Counted from the first letter of the stretch, positions 17,553 to 27,420 are shown. The stretch: DNA of 64,000 bases from Flavobacteriales bacterium (GCA_947470515.1 CANITF010000010.1:22634-86633), one strand, 5' to 3'. The notes: a model not told the origin generated them from the sequence alone. Numbers and translations: made by a program.

Positions 17553-17948
17553 CTATTTGTTAAGCATTAATAATTCAACTATAGGTTTGTCTGCTTCTGC
17601 CCAATCTAATTGCTCTAATTCTTCTCTTAATAGCCATTTAAAATCTAAATGCTCTGTAAGCTTAAACGCGGGGGTCTCACATTTACATAAATAGCTGTGC
17701 AATGTGATCGTGAAATCTGGGTAAGAATAATCGACTCTTAAAAATAAATCATCAACGATAATTTTCATTTCCAATTCTTCAACTATTTCTCTTTTTAAAG
17801 CGAATTCATATTTCTCATCTAATTCAACCTTTCCACCCGGGAATTCCCATTTGTATGAAATATAAGGAAATCTACTTATTCCGCGTTGAACGCATAAAAT
17901 TCTTTCGTTATGAAATATTATTGCTGCAACAACATGGTTGTGTGACAT
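17553..17948 (-). CDS. Nudix hydrolase, MutT/NudG-like
   Basis: A 131-residue single-domain Nudix protein. The box is complete: GGKVELDEKYEFALKREIVE starting at residue 38, followed by ELE, with the REXXEE metal-binding core at 53-58. Preceding IRVQRG-like text (CVQRGISRFPYI) and the short length resemble the MutT / NudG (8-oxo-dGTP or CTP pyrophosphohydrolase) subgroup, which sanitises nucleotide pools. It is convergent with the gene to its left, and the membrane protein gene at 17981 lies 32 bases upstream on the same strand. Confidence 0.88.
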   Translation of the reverse strand: MSHNHVVAAIIFHNERILCVQRGISRFPYISYKWEFPGGKVELDEKYEFALKREIVEELEMKIIVDDLFLRVDYSYPDFTITLHSYLCKCETPAFKLTEHLDFKWLLREELEQLDWAEADKPIVELLMLNK

Positions 17949-17980
17949 AAAAATGAAATGTATTTGGTTTAAATATTCTT

Positions 17981-18487
17981 TTAGCGTGTGATTTTATTCA
18001 TTCGATGAATCACATCACTCAATTCATCTGATTTAGTTGTACCAATTAGCAACTTTTTGCCATCCTTGAATTCCAATTGAAGACCTATATTACCAGAGAC
18101 ATTTAACGCTCTGTTTTTTCTGAATCCTCGAATTCCCCAGCCGCCATACTCAAGGATTGGTTTGTATTCACGAACTTCATGTTTAGAAATTGATTCCCAA
18201 GTATAAAACCGAAAAGAAATATGAATCGGAAAAAATCGGACATAAATTCCATCTTCCTTAATTTGCGTTTCAAGTTTGAAAAGCAGAAAGACAATTGTAA
18301 GTAGCGAAATAAAAATTCCAGTTACAATTAATCCAACATCGCTCAATGGATTGTTACCGAATTGTTGATCAAGAAATAATTGTTGGTAAATTCCAAATAG
18401 TATAGTTCCATTAATACCTATTAAAATCATCCAAATCCACCATTGTTTGAATTTTTGGGTTTCTGCGAAAAGTAGTGACTGGTTCAT
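17981..18487 (-). CDS. Two-helix membrane protein with PH-like C-terminus
   Basis: A 168-residue protein with two membrane helices (about 16-35 and 49-69). A soluble C-terminal part contains KEDGIYVRFFPIHISFRFYT, WESISKHEVREYKP and LNVSGNIGLQLEFKDGKKLL. That alternation of strands is typical of bacterial PH-like domains attached to membrane hairpins. Function unknown. It probably shares a transcript with the Nudix gene. Confidence 0.65.
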   Translation of the reverse strand: MNQSLLFAETQKFKQWWIWMILIGINGTILFGIYQQLFLDQQFGNNPLSDVGLIVTGIFISLLTIVFLLFKLETQIKEDGIYVRFFPIHISFRFYTWESISKHEVREYKPILEYGGWGIRGFRKNRALNVSGNIGLQLEFKDGKKLLIGTTKSDELSDVIHRMNKITR

Positions 18488-18627
18488 AAAAACTAAGATA
18501 ATGTTTTTTTTGAATTCTATTTGAAGTTCGATCTCAATTTCTCTTCAAAAACAAGAGATAAATAGTCTTTTATCTTCCGCGTCTTCGTATTTTTGCGGAT
18601 TCTCAAAAAAAAGAGAATAATAAGAGA

Positions 18628-21600
18628 ATGTTTAAAAATGAATTGTTTAAGAATTACGTTGAATCAAATGCTTCTTTAAGTGTTCGAAACAGTTCATGGG
18701 ATGTAGAAATTAATGGACTTGTAATTGGTAAACTTGGGATTACAGCGAATGTTGTTGGAGTTAACCAGTATAAAGTAAACATTGTTTTACATGATGGAAA
18801 AATTCATTCAGCATATTGTTCTTGCCCAACCCATGTAACTATAGTCTGTGAACATATTGTTGCCGTTTTGAAAGAAGCCGATGACTTACTTTACAGTAAT
18901 CCAGAAAAATTTAATGGGCAAACTGTTTTATTGGAAGATGGTACATCGGCTCACCGAACAATTTTTGCTTTTCATAATTTTTCTTTTGAACAACTCACTA
19001 ATACATTTATTTTTAAGCATTTATCAAGTATCGCTTCGACAAGTTTTCGAGCACATTACATTCAAAAAATTGAATATGGTTATGCTGAAATAGTAATTTC
19101 AAAGACCTATTTCGACAGAGAAACGGTCTCAATTACCTATCATAATGAGGATTTAACGCTTATTTGCAATTGTCCAAAGCCAAAAAATGTATTATGTGAA
19201 CATCAAGAACAAGCGATGTTCTTATTGAAAGACGATGCAGCAATTCGCGTTTTCTTTGATGGTGATTATAGATTGAAGTATTTGCAAAAAAAATCAGTTG
19301 AATTTGGATTGGAAAATGAAACCAATTTAGATGATTTTTTCACGCTTAAATTGGATCAAAATTCAATTGTTGTAAAACCTATTTTAAAAGGGTTAATTTC
19401 CCTCGGAGATTCAAGTAAACTAAGACTTGAGAAAGAATTATGTGTTGTTTCTGCTGTTCCAGAGGAATTAAAAGTACAAACAAGTTCAGCCAGTTTAACT
19501 TTTGTCGTTATTGGTGAAGAACAATATGGAGATGAGTTTTTTATCAATTTAATGGCATCGAATTCCACAAAGGAAGGGAAAATCAAAAATCCTATTCGAC
19601 CATTAGACGCAAAAAACTTTCTTTTTCAAAGCGAAGACACCGAAGAAATGAAGTTTTACATCGGTTTGAATCAGTTTCAAAGTTTGGATTATAGGCATTC
19701 CGTTAAACAAAAAGAGGAACAAGAATTGACAAGTTTAAGAGCAATTGTAAAAAATCCTTTGAGTTATGATATTTATTACTTGAATTCAAAATTGTCAGAC
19801 AATATTACGTCAAGTTCAATTGTAGCTGTTACACTTCGGAAAGTTGAAATTGATTTGCATTTAAAAGTGGCACAAAAAGATCATTTCTATGAAATAACAC
19901 CTAAAGCATTTATTGATGGATCTTTAGTCTCTTATACAAAGCTCAAATTACTGTTTAAATACTTTTTGAAGTTGGACAATGAATTGTTGTTTGTTCCAGA
20001 TTTAGATGTCATTCGTGTAATTAACTACTTTAAAAAGCACAACAATAAGTTATTGATTCATCAAACAAAATTTGAAGAATTTAGAGCAATTGTATTAGCC
20101 AATTTAGAATCTAAAATCAGCATTGAATACACTTTTTTAAAGCCAGCTAATACACAACAATTAATCGAACAAGGTTTTGATGAAGAATTGAAACAAATTC
20201 TCTATTTATCAGAATCGGAGGATTTTGTTCTATTGACACCTGTTATAAAATATGGTTCTGTTGAAATTCCAGTGCGCAGTAAAAAACGAATTTATGCTTT
20301 AGATGTTTTAGGTGAACCATTTGAAGTTGAGCGAGATGAGTCAGCTGAGATAAATTTATTATTAATGATTCAGCGCCAGCATCAAACGTTTGAAGATCAA
20401 GAAGGTTTTGATTATTTTTACTTGCACAAGAAACATTTTTTAAATGAAGGTTGGTTCTTAAATGTTTTTGAAGAATGGAAAGAAGCAGGAATTGAAGTTC
20501 TTGGGTTTAATGACTTGAAAGATAATAATTTAAGTTCTTCAAAAATGAGCGTTTCAATCCAAGTTTCCAGTGGAATAGATTGGTTTGATACAGCCGTAAA
20601 AGTTTCTTTTGGTAATCAAGAAGTGCGATTAAGAGACATTCAACGATCAATTCATAATGAATCCCGCTTTGTGAAATTGGGAGATGGAAAGTTGGGAATG
20701 ATGCCGCAAGAATGGATCGATAAATTTTCAAAATTCTTTCGAACGGGAGAAGTTCACGATAATCAAATTCGAACGGCAAAAGCACATTTTTCGGTCATAG
20801 ATGATTTGTTTGAATCAGAAGTATTAACGCAAGATGTTGCCAATGAAATAGCTTTTTACCGCAAAAGAATGGATGCTTTTAATCGCATTGAAGAAGTTGA
20901 AATTCCTAAAAAGTTGAAAGCTGAATTAAGGGATTATCAAAAACATGGATTGAATTGGCTTCATTTTTTAGATGAATTCAATTTTGGTGGCTGTCTTGCA
21001 GACGATATGGGTTTAGGGAAAACGATTCAAATCATTGCTTTTATTTTATCCTTAAAAGAAAAAAACGGACTCAAAACACATTTAATTGTGTTACCAACTT
21101 CACTTCTTTTTAATTGGAGAGCTGAATTAAAGAAATTTGCTCCTTCATTGAAATACCATACAATTTATGGAGTTGACCGTCAAAAAGACCATGAAGGCTT
21201 GAATAAATTTGATATTGTTTTCACAACGTATGGGACATTATTAAGCGATATTTCATTCCTAAAAAATTTCCATTTTGATTATGTATTTCTGGACGAATCA
21301 CAAGCTGTTAAAAATCCTGAATCGAAGAGATATAAGTCCGTGCGGCTTTTACAAGCGAGAAATAGAGTTGTTTTAACGGGTACGCCTATTGAAAATAATA
21401 CGTTTGATTTATACGCACAGTTTTCATTTGTAAGTCCAGGTTTATTAGGAAATCAGCAACGTTTTAGAGATAACTATTCTATTCCAATAGATAAGTTCAA
21501 AGATTTATCGAGAGCGCAAGAATTGCAGCAAAAATTAAATCCTTTTCTGCTTAGAAGAACAAAAAAACAAGTTGCAACAGAGTTGCCTGAGAAAACTGAA

Positions 21601-22305
21601 ATGGTTATTTTTTGTGAAATGGGCAAAGAACAACGTAAAGTTTACGATTCTTATAAAAATGAATTTAAATTGTATTTGCAAGGAAACGACAAAGAAGATT
21701 TGATGAATAAAAATATGCACATTTTAGCAGGTTTAACAAAATTGAGACAAATCTGTAATTCACCAGCCTTGTTGAGTGATCAAGAATATTATGGCAATGA
21801 ATCCGCTAAAATGGATGAGTTGTTAGAGCAAATTGAGATGAAGTCAGGCCAACATAAAATATTGGTTTTTTCACAATTTGTCACCATGCTTGATATGATC
21901 AAGAAACAATTGGATGAACGTGAAATTAAATATGAATACCTGACTGGAAAGACAAAAGATAGAGCAGGACGTGTTCAGAATTTCCAAGAAGATACTGAAA
22001 CGCGTGTTTTTCTGATCAGCATGAAAGCAGGTGGAACTGGTTTAAATTTAACTGAAGCTGATTATGTTTTCATCGTCGATCCTTGGTGGAATCCAGCCGT
22101 CGAAAATCAAGCAATTGATAGGTGCTACAGAATAGGTCAAAAGAAAAATGTAATGGCAATTCGACTTATTTGTCCGGATACAATTGAAGAGAAAATTATG
22201 CTTTTACAAGCTAGCAAAAAAGAATTGATCGACGATTTGATCAAAGTTGATGGTCAAGCTGCAAAATCCTTGTCAAAAGAAGATTTGTTGAGCTTGTTAG
22301 ATTGA
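18628..22305 (+). CDS. SNF2-family helicase-like ATPase with two SWIM zinc fingers
   Basis: A 1225-residue cytoplasmic DNA-translocase-type protein. The N-terminus carries two SWIM-type fingers with identical CxCx7CxH spacing: C64, C66, C74, H76 and C180, C182, C190, H192. A long middle region of unclear fold follows. The SNF2 motor then shows DMGLGKT (Walker A, about 793), LDES (DExx box, about 888), VLTGTPIENN, VFSQFVTMLD, and the motif V/VI region SMKAGGTGLNL ... AIDRCYRIGQKKNV. Bacterial SWIM-SNF2 proteins are linked to transcription recycling or DNA repair, but roles are largely unproven. A TATTTTTG promoter-like box lies 33 bases upstream. The gene ends 7 bases before a convergent gene. 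Confidence 0.9.
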   Translation: MFKNELFKNYVESNASLSVRNSSWDVEINGLVIGKLGITANVVGVNQYKVNIVLHDGKIHSAYCSCPTHVTIVCEHIVAVLKEADDLLYSNPEKFNGQTVLLEDGTSAHRTIFAFHNFSFEQLTNTFIFKHLSSIASTSFRAHYIQKIEYGYAEIVISKTYFDRETVSITYHNEDLTLICNCPKPKNVLCEHQEQAMFLLKDDAAIRVFFDGDYRLKYLQKKSVEFGLENETNLDDFFTLKLDQNSIVVKPILKGLISLGDSSKLRLEKELCVVSAVPEELKVQTSSASLTFVVIGEEQYGDEFFINLMASNSTKEGKIKNPIRPLDAKNFLFQSEDTEEMKFYIGLNQFQSLDYRHSVKQKEEQELTSLRAIVKNPLSYDIYYLNSKLSDNITSSSIVAVTLRKVEIDLHLKVAQKDHFYEITPKAFIDGSLVSYTKLKLLFKYFLKLDNELLFVPDLDVIRVINYFKKHNNKLLIHQTKFEEFRAIVLANLESKISIEYTFLKPANTQQLIEQGFDEELKQILYLSESEDFVLLTPVIKYGSVEIPVRSKKRIYALDVLGEPFEVERDESAEINLLLMIQRQHQTFEDQEGFDYFYLHKKHFLNEGWFLNVFEEWKEAGIEVLGFNDLKDNNLSSSKMSVSIQVSSGIDWFDTAVKVSFGNQEVRLRDIQRSIHNESRFVKLGDGKLGMMPQEWIDKFSKFFRTGEVHDNQIRTAKAHFSVIDDLFESEVLTQDVANEIAFYRKRMDAFNRIEEVEIPKKLKAELRDYQKHGLNWLHFLDEFNFGGCLADDMGLGKTIQIIAFILSLKEKNGLKTHLIVLPTSLLFNWRAELKKFAPSLKYHTIYGVDRQKDHEGLNKFDIVFTTYGTLLSDISFLKNFHFDYVFLDESQAVKNPESKRYKSVRLLQARNRVVLTGTPIENNTFDLYAQFSFVSPGLLGNQQRFRDNYSIPIDKFKDLSRAQELQQKLNPFLLRRTKKQVATELPEKTEMVIFCEMGKEQRKVYDSYKNEFKLYLQGNDKEDLMNKNMHILAGLTKLRQICNSPALLSDQEYYGNESAKMDELLEQIEMKSGQHKILVFSQFVTMLDMIKKQLDEREIKYEYLTGKTKDRAGRVQNFQEDTETRVFLISMKAGGTGLNLTEADYVFIVDPWWNPAVENQAIDRCYRIGQKKNVMAIRLICPDTIEEKIMLLQASKKELIDDLIKVDGQAAKSLSKEDLLSLLD

Positions 22306-22312
22306 TGCAAGT

Positions 22313-22885
22313 TCATTGAATTTCAATTCCATATTTATTTAATAATCCTGGAACACCGACAATTGAAAATTTAGCTTTTTTTAGTTGGTTGATTTCAGGA
22401 TCAATTCCATAGTTGAAAGCACTAAGAAAATTCACTTCTCGAAGATTCGTTTTAAAGAAAACGGTATCCGTTAAATCTGTGTTTTTAAAAGTAGATTTCA
22501 TTAAATCAGTTTCCGTGAAATCACAATTTTTCATCGAGCAATTTTCAAAATTGGATTTAATCATTTTCTTTTGGAAAAAGGAACAATAATCTAAAATACA
22601 GGACTCAAAGTCACAAGAAAATAAAAAATCCAGGCACTCGTGGAAATTGATACCAACCAATTTGCATTCTTTAAATAAAGCGTTATTTAATTGACAATTC
22701 GAAAGTTTAGTGAGTGACATGTTGCAATTAGTAAATGTACAATCAATAAACTTGCTGGATGAAAATGAACTATTTGAGAAATCACAATCGATAAAAGTGC
22801 AATTCACAAATTCAGTTGGCTCAGTAACTTTTCCTTGACGAGATAAATTCCGAAATGTTTTGTCTTCTTTTATAATTGAGCTCAT
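22313..22885 (-). CDS. Pentapeptide-repeat protein
   Basis: A 190-residue protein started at ATG 22885; an upstream extension would overlap the divergent CDGSH gene. Nearly the whole length consists of A(D/N)LXX-type repeats, for example FVNCTFIDCDFSNSSF, FENCSMKNCDFTETDL and TFKNTDLTDTVFFKTNL. These give a right-handed quadrilateral beta-helix. Some members mimic DNA and bind gyrase (Qnr, MfpA) while most have unknown roles. The repeats here are Cys/Ser/Thr-rich and close to Qnr-like in style, but the loops that define Qnr cannot be judged by eye. It is convergent with the SNF2 gene. Confidence 0.85.
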   Translation of the reverse strand: MSSIIKEDKTFRNLSRQGKVTEPTEFVNCTFIDCDFSNSSFSSSKFIDCTFTNCNMSLTKLSNCQLNNALFKECKLVGINFHECLDFLFSCDFESCILDYCSFFQKKMIKSNFENCSMKNCDFTETDLMKSTFKNTDLTDTVFFKTNLREVNFLSAFNYGIDPEINQLKKAKFSIVGVPGLLNKYGIEIQ

Positions 22886-22967
22886 TTGAATTACATTAAA
22901 TGACTTTTTATTTTTAATTGAAAGACAAATGCTTTTGTTTACTTTCGGTAAAAAAATAAAACGAAAC

Positions 22968-23189
22968 ATGTCAAAAACAAAAATAACAATAAACAGCAAC
23001 GGTTCAATGCGAGTTGAAGGAGATTTCGAAATTGTCGATAAAAGTGGCAGTATTTATGATTTGGGTGGACGAGAAATTATCGGAATTTGCCGATGTGGTT
23101 TGTCGAGTAATAAACCTTTTTGTGACGGTTCTCATAATGGAAACTTCGATCATGAAGCAATTGCTTTTGCGCTTCCTCCAAAAAAATAA
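22968..23189 (+). CDS. CDGSH iron-sulfur domain protein
   Basis: A 73-residue protein from ATG 22968. The complete CDGSH cluster-binding pattern is present: C41, C43, C52 and H56 in CRCGLSSNKPFCDGSH, which binds a 2Fe-2S cluster through three Cys and one His. It is a minimal soluble single-domain form without membrane anchor, so it acts in the cytoplasm, probably in redox or cluster handling. It is divergent from the pentapeptide-repeat gene and followed by a strong terminator. Confidence 0.92.
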   Translation: MSKTKITINSNGSMRVEGDFEIVDKSGSIYDLGGREIIGICRCGLSSNKPFCDGSHNGNFDHEAIAFALPPKK

Positions 23190-23201
23190 TTCAAATCAAA
23201 T

Positions 23202-23230
23202 AAAAAAGGATGTCAAATGACATCCTTTTT
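23202..23230. terminator. Bidirectional intrinsic terminator
   Basis: Stem GGATGTC / GACATCC with loop AAAT, preceded by a run of A and followed by a run of T, giving a hairpin that works in both directions. It lies between the convergent CDGSH gene and the Cys-rich membrane protein gene. Confidence 0.9.
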
Positions 23231-23252
23231 CAATAGTTGTTATTAAAATAAA

Positions 23253-23615
23253 TTAATTTGTTTTAATAATTTTTACGTGTTTAATAATTTTTTCACCGTC
23301 ATTCGATTCAATTACGATTTCTGAGCATTCTTCTTCTTTATCACAAGAAGATCCTTTAGAACATTCTCCTTTCATTCCACCTCTAGAACATTCCATTTTA
23401 TCTTTATTGCATTTTCCTTTGTGACAAGTACTGCACATAGTTGCACAAATTATTCCACCAACAAAAACAACAGTACCGAATAAAATGGCAACATAAGAAG
23501 CGATTTTAGTCATTTTCCCAAGGCTCTCTTTTTTCGCGTAAGCAAGTAAGAATAAACCTCCCAGAAGCACGATTAATGCTAGTGATAAAGCAATGATAAT
23601 AATAGGACACAACAT
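23253..23615 (-). CDS. Cys-rich two-helix membrane protein
   Basis: A 120-residue protein with helices at about 4-25 and 36-58, then a hydrophilic tail. The tail carries eight cysteines in about 42 residues (CATMCSTCHKGKC and then C-rich Gly/Lys text), followed by the strand pattern IVIESNDGEKIIKHVKI. The spacing suggests metal binding or disulfides. The basic loop between the helices favours that loop being cytoplasmic, which would put both ends outside. No family recognised. Alone in its direction behind a shared terminator. Confidence 0.6.
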   Translation of the reverse strand: MLCPIIIIALSLALIVLLGGLFLLAYAKKESLGKMTKIASYVAILFGTVVFVGGIICATMCSTCHKGKCNKDKMECSRGGMKGECSKGSSCDKEEECSEIVIESNDGEKIIKHVKIIKTN

Positions 23616-23690
23616 AATAAATAGTTTTTAGGTTATAATTAATTCAAATATAAGCAGTTAAAGCAATAAATTGATATAAAACGTATGATT

Positions 23691-23726
23691 GTTGATGATA
23701 AATATAAATCAGTTACCATCATCAAC
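23691..23726. terminator. Inverted repeat after the large secreted-protein gene
   Basis: GTTGATGAT at 23691-23699 pairs perfectly with ATCATCAAC at 23718-23726. It lies downstream of the minus-strand gene at 23833-27249. There is no clear T-run, so terminator function is uncertain. Confidence 0.3.
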
Positions 23727-23832
23727 CATTTCTCTTTCCCATAAATCACATAAGCATACAAGAATGTTGAATAGTTTAGGTAAGAAAACCTAAGATTATT
23801 CTATCTCTAACCTCTATCTCTAATTTTTTATT

Positions 23833-26800
23833 TTAATTAACAACAATCTTCTTATTCCAAATTGTCTTAACAGTTTCAACATTAATCCAATAAACTCCAG
23901 AATTTAATTGATTTGGAAGAGTGATTTTTTCATCAGTAATAGATGAGCTTTTAAAAACTACTTTCCCTTGATTATCAAGTATCTTTATGTTAGATCCATT
24001 TTCAATTCCTTTTAAATGAAGTATAAAACCAGAAGAAATTGGATTCGGGTACATTTCAAAATTATTTGCGTTTGATTCATCTATTTTTAGATCATTCAAA
24101 ATATTGATATTATCAATATAAATGTTATTACCAAAATGTCCCCAATTTCTAAATGCAATAATCACTTTGTCAAAATTTACATAACTCGACAAATCAATTG
24201 ATTCTGTTCTCCATTCTGTTGCTGTTGGATAAAAATTAGATCCAATTGTCGGAGCTGTTGCTAGTGTGGTTCCACCTTTTGAATAAACTTGACTGAAAGT
24301 CGCTCCACAATCTGTTGAAACCATTACATCTAAGGTGTCTGAATATTGACCGCCATATGGCGCATATGCAACTTCAAATGACAACTGTAAATCTGACATT
24401 GCTAATGTGTTTAGTGCAATATTCATGTCGTCATAGCTACCTTGCGAGTCGATGCCATAATTGTCAAAAATTGCGCTTTGAGAGGAATTTCCGTAGCCTC
24501 CGTAACTGCTATTGAGTGACCATTGACCTCCATTATCTGGATTTGTTAAAAACCATCCATTTGGTAAAAAGGTACTTTCAAAATCCTCATCAACAAAAGT
24601 AGGAGCGAGGTAGTTTGTAACGGTCACATAAAGAGAATCTTGATCGGTGTTTCCAAATTGATCTGTAATTGTTAGAACTGCTAAATGCACACCTGGGTTT
24701 GAAAAAAGTACAGATGGGTTTCGTGAAGATGAATTAGCCGGCGATCCTGTTGGAAATACCCAATCCCATGACGCATTCGTGTGATTCAAGAAGGAGTAAT
24801 CTTCAAAGTAAAAAGAATCTAATTCACAGAACACAGTTTGTTCTAATTTATCAACTGTGATACGACAAATTGGCAAAGCTGGTTGTTCGTTTAGGTTACT
24901 TTCCCAAATTCCCTTTCCATAAGATGCCATTCTAACTTTTCCATCGCGGTAAAATGGACGTAGACTTGTTGTGCTAATATAAGTTGGCAATCCGCTATTA
25001 TCAATCACCCATGGAGAAGTGTTGTTCGCGTAAAAAACACCTCTTCCGGTTCCAGCATAAATCCCTCCATTTGTTCCAGCAATATGAATCAACGATTGAA
25101 TACTTTCATTGTTTAAAATAGTCGTTGTTATATTTGTCCATGAAGAACCACCATTAATAGAATGGTACACTTTATTTCCATTTGAACCACTGGTGTAAGC
25201 TATCCAAATTTCATTTTCATTTAAGGGGTTTATGGTTAGTTGCATAATTCGACTATTTCCAGCAGGAATCGTTAATTGATTCCACAAAACTCCACCATTT
25301 GTCGTTTTCCAAAGTAAACCAGTCGAACCAGATGAAGGACGCTGATTAAGATAAATCACATCAGGATTAGAGGATGAAATTTCAATATAATTCACAACAT
25401 CATTGGCTGAAGAACCAAAAGTATGCACCAGATTATATGATCCACCGCCGTCTGAAGTTTTCCAAAGTTTATTATCCTTGCCTAAATAGGCGATATTGTA
25501 ACAGTTTGGATGGAATTCCATTTCACTTGATTCTGAAGCATAATAACTTTCGTTTGGACTCATTCCCATTGAAAAATAAACCAAGGGATCAGTAATATTG
25601 ACTGGAATTACATAACCACCAATATCTGAAAAGTATGTTTTGCGGTTATTTCCTGGATTAACATATCCCGTTGGAGCTTCACCACCTCCTAGTGACAAAA
25701 AGTTACCAGCGCCATAGCTTTCATTGTATGCAATATTGCCATTATGGTACAAGCCACCAACTAAAACATCCTCGTTCCATCCACTTCCAAATCCCCAATA
25801 ATCAGAGCCATGCACTCCATCCATTTTGAATGTTGGTTGCGTAGTGTAAAAATCTGTAGATAAATAAACGCCTCCATCTGTGGTAATCCAAGTATTGCCA
25901 TTGATGGACCTAAAATCTTGATTATCGACATGCATATCTAATGGTCCACCAACATACCCCCCTAATGCGGTAAAAGTTGAGCCACCATCTAATGATTTAT
26001 AGAGATTCAAACCGCCTACAATAATTTCATCTGCATTTGTGGGAGAGGCAACAATGGCACAATTATAAAATCCTTGGTGATAGGTCCAAGTTGGACCGCC
26101 ATAAGCTAAATTTAAATGCGTAGCGGTATATGGGCCTCCAGTAGGAGTGTTAGGTAAAGACCAAGAAGTACCTCCGTTATTGCTTTTAAAAACACCAATA
26201 AACCCATAATCATTTAATTTAGCTTCACCAATAAGGTAGGCATAAACGCGATTTGGATCGTCATTTGAAACAGCAATACGACCACCACCATCAGTTCGTG
26301 CAGCATCAGTTGAAGAATACCAACCTGTACTTTGAATGTTCCAAGTTTCCCCCATATCTGAAGAGCTATAAAATTCGCAAATAATTAAAGCTGGATTATT
26401 CTTTAACATGTATACGATGTTGTTATTTCCGGTATTCAATTTTACGTCGTATGCTTTTTGGGTGTATAATTGTGTAAACGTTGTTCCACCATTTACAGAC
26501 CGATATAAACCTTTATCCGTTGCTGCCAATATAATTTGGTCGTTTGCTGGATTGATTAATATCTCATTGACATTCAAATTCGTTTGTGGTAAAACATTTG
26601 TCCAACTGGACCCTCCATCGATACTTCTAAAAACACCATAATTCCCGCCAGCAAAAACAATATCGCCATTAGTTGGGTGTACTTCAATAGCTGTAACACC
26701 GCTTCCAAAATCCATGGTCATTGAAACAGTTGACCAATTTATACCTGCATCAAGACTTTTGTATACTTCACCTGGTTCTGTGCCTAAATACATAATATTA

Positions 26801-27249
26801 GTATTTCCTAAACACTGGTCAATTGAATATACATTTGTCTGACGTTTCCCAATTCCACCCAAATCCTGTTGAGTATGATAAGGGCCCACAGATGACCAAT
26901 CCGAAGATTTTTCATGCGATTGTTTAGCGATATAATTTTCTCGAATTGCTTTTAACTCATAATCAGAATATACGATAGGGAAACCATTTTCATCAATTCT
27001 ATTATTGACAGATTTTCTCCAACGCTTGTAATATTGTGTATGATAACTTTTTTCAAATAAATTGGATGAATAATAATTTCTGTATAATTCATCTACTTCA
27101 AAAACATTTGGATTATTTTCATACATGGTTTGTGCCCATAATGGAAGTTGTGCAATTTCCAAAAAAGAGGGTTTGTTCATTTGCTGAGCAGAAATTTGCG
27201 AGGAGATTAAGCAGAAAATACCAATTAGAATTGTAACTATTTTTTTCAT
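23833..27249 (-). CDS. Large secreted BNR/sortilin-repeat protein with PKD and T9SS sorting domains
   Basis: An 1138-residue exported protein. I start it at ATG 27249, which gives a clean signal peptide (MKKIVTILIGIFCLISSQIS, then AQQ); the longer frame adds an unlikely 28 residues. Most of the length is BNR/Asp-box repeats of the Vps10/sortilin or WD40/YVTN propeller type, for example SLDAGINWS, SIDGGSSWTN, TSDGGGSYN and SINGGSSWTN. Near 815-900 is a PKD domain (WDWVFPTGSP, LTITDQFGN), then a jelly-roll-like region beginning DEDFESTFLPNGW. A C-terminal Por sorting domain (MYPNPISSGFILHL, KIVVN end) follows. Probably a surface or released propeller protein for adhesion or glycan/protein binding; no catalytic residues are evident. 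Confidence 0.85.
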   Translation of the reverse strand: MKKIVTILIGIFCLISSQISAQQMNKPSFLEIAQLPLWAQTMYENNPNVFEVDELYRNYYSSNLFEKSYHTQYYKRWRKSVNNRIDENGFPIVYSDYELKAIRENYIAKQSHEKSSDWSSVGPYHTQQDLGGIGKRQTNVYSIDQCLGNTNIMYLGTEPGEVYKSLDAGINWSTVSMTMDFGSGVTAIEVHPTNGDIVFAGGNYGVFRSIDGGSSWTNVLPQTNLNVNEILINPANDQIILAATDKGLYRSVNGGTTFTQLYTQKAYDVKLNTGNNNIVYMLKNNPALIICEFYSSSDMGETWNIQSTGWYSSTDAARTDGGGRIAVSNDDPNRVYAYLIGEAKLNDYGFIGVFKSNNGGTSWSLPNTPTGGPYTATHLNLAYGGPTWTYHQGFYNCAIVASPTNADEIIVGGLNLYKSLDGGSTFTALGGYVGGPLDMHVDNQDFRSINGNTWITTDGGVYLSTDFYTTQPTFKMDGVHGSDYWGFGSGWNEDVLVGGLYHNGNIAYNESYGAGNFLSLGGGEAPTGYVNPGNNRKTYFSDIGGYVIPVNITDPLVYFSMGMSPNESYYASESSEMEFHPNCYNIAYLGKDNKLWKTSDGGGSYNLVHTFGSSANDVVNYIEISSSNPDVIYLNQRPSSGSTGLLWKTTNGGVLWNQLTIPAGNSRIMQLTINPLNENEIWIAYTSGSNGNKVYHSINGGSSWTNITTTILNNESIQSLIHIAGTNGGIYAGTGRGVFYANNTSPWVIDNSGLPTYISTTSLRPFYRDGKVRMASYGKGIWESNLNEQPALPICRITVDKLEQTVFCELDSFYFEDYSFLNHTNASWDWVFPTGSPANSSSRNPSVLFSNPGVHLAVLTITDQFGNTDQDSLYVTVTNYLAPTFVDEDFESTFLPNGWFLTNPDNGGQWSLNSSYGGYGNSSQSAIFDNYGIDSQGSYDDMNIALNTLAMSDLQLSFEVAYAPYGGQYSDTLDVMVSTDCGATFSQVYSKGGTTLATAPTIGSNFYPTATEWRTESIDLSSYVNFDKVIIAFRNWGHFGNNIYIDNINILNDLKIDESNANNFEMYPNPISSGFILHLKGIENGSNIKILDNQGKVVFKSSSITDEKITLPNQLNSGVYWINVETVKTIWNKKIVVN

Positions 27250-27420
27250 TTCATTCGTTTTAGTACTATAAAAATATGAAACAAATTTGGATTGAATTGA
27301 GGCACTCGGGAATATCTTAACGATTAGTTTCATAAAAGTTTTTAGTTAAAAGGTTTTGTAAGATTGGGATTTTAGGAATTTGTAAGTTTTTTGAGTATTT
27401 ATGCATTAAATTACCCGTCT

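Noticed and set aside
22313..22885. Pentapeptide protein as a quinolone-resistance (Qnr) gene
   Set aside because: Repeat style is similar but the length is short and the Qnr loops cannot be recognised; most pentapeptide proteins are unrelated to resistance.
22886..22999. Upstream extension of the pentapeptide-repeat gene
   Set aside because: It overlaps the start of the divergent CDGSH gene and adds unrelated hydrophobic residues before the ATG at 22885.
18628..23189. SNF2 helicase with neighbours as a defence island
   Set aside because: No nuclease, methylase, TIR or other defence component lies next to it, and the flanking genes are ordinary.
27250..27333. 28-residue N-terminal extension of the BNR/sortilin protein
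   Set aside because: The internal ATG at 27249 starts a clean signal peptide; the extension would spoil export.
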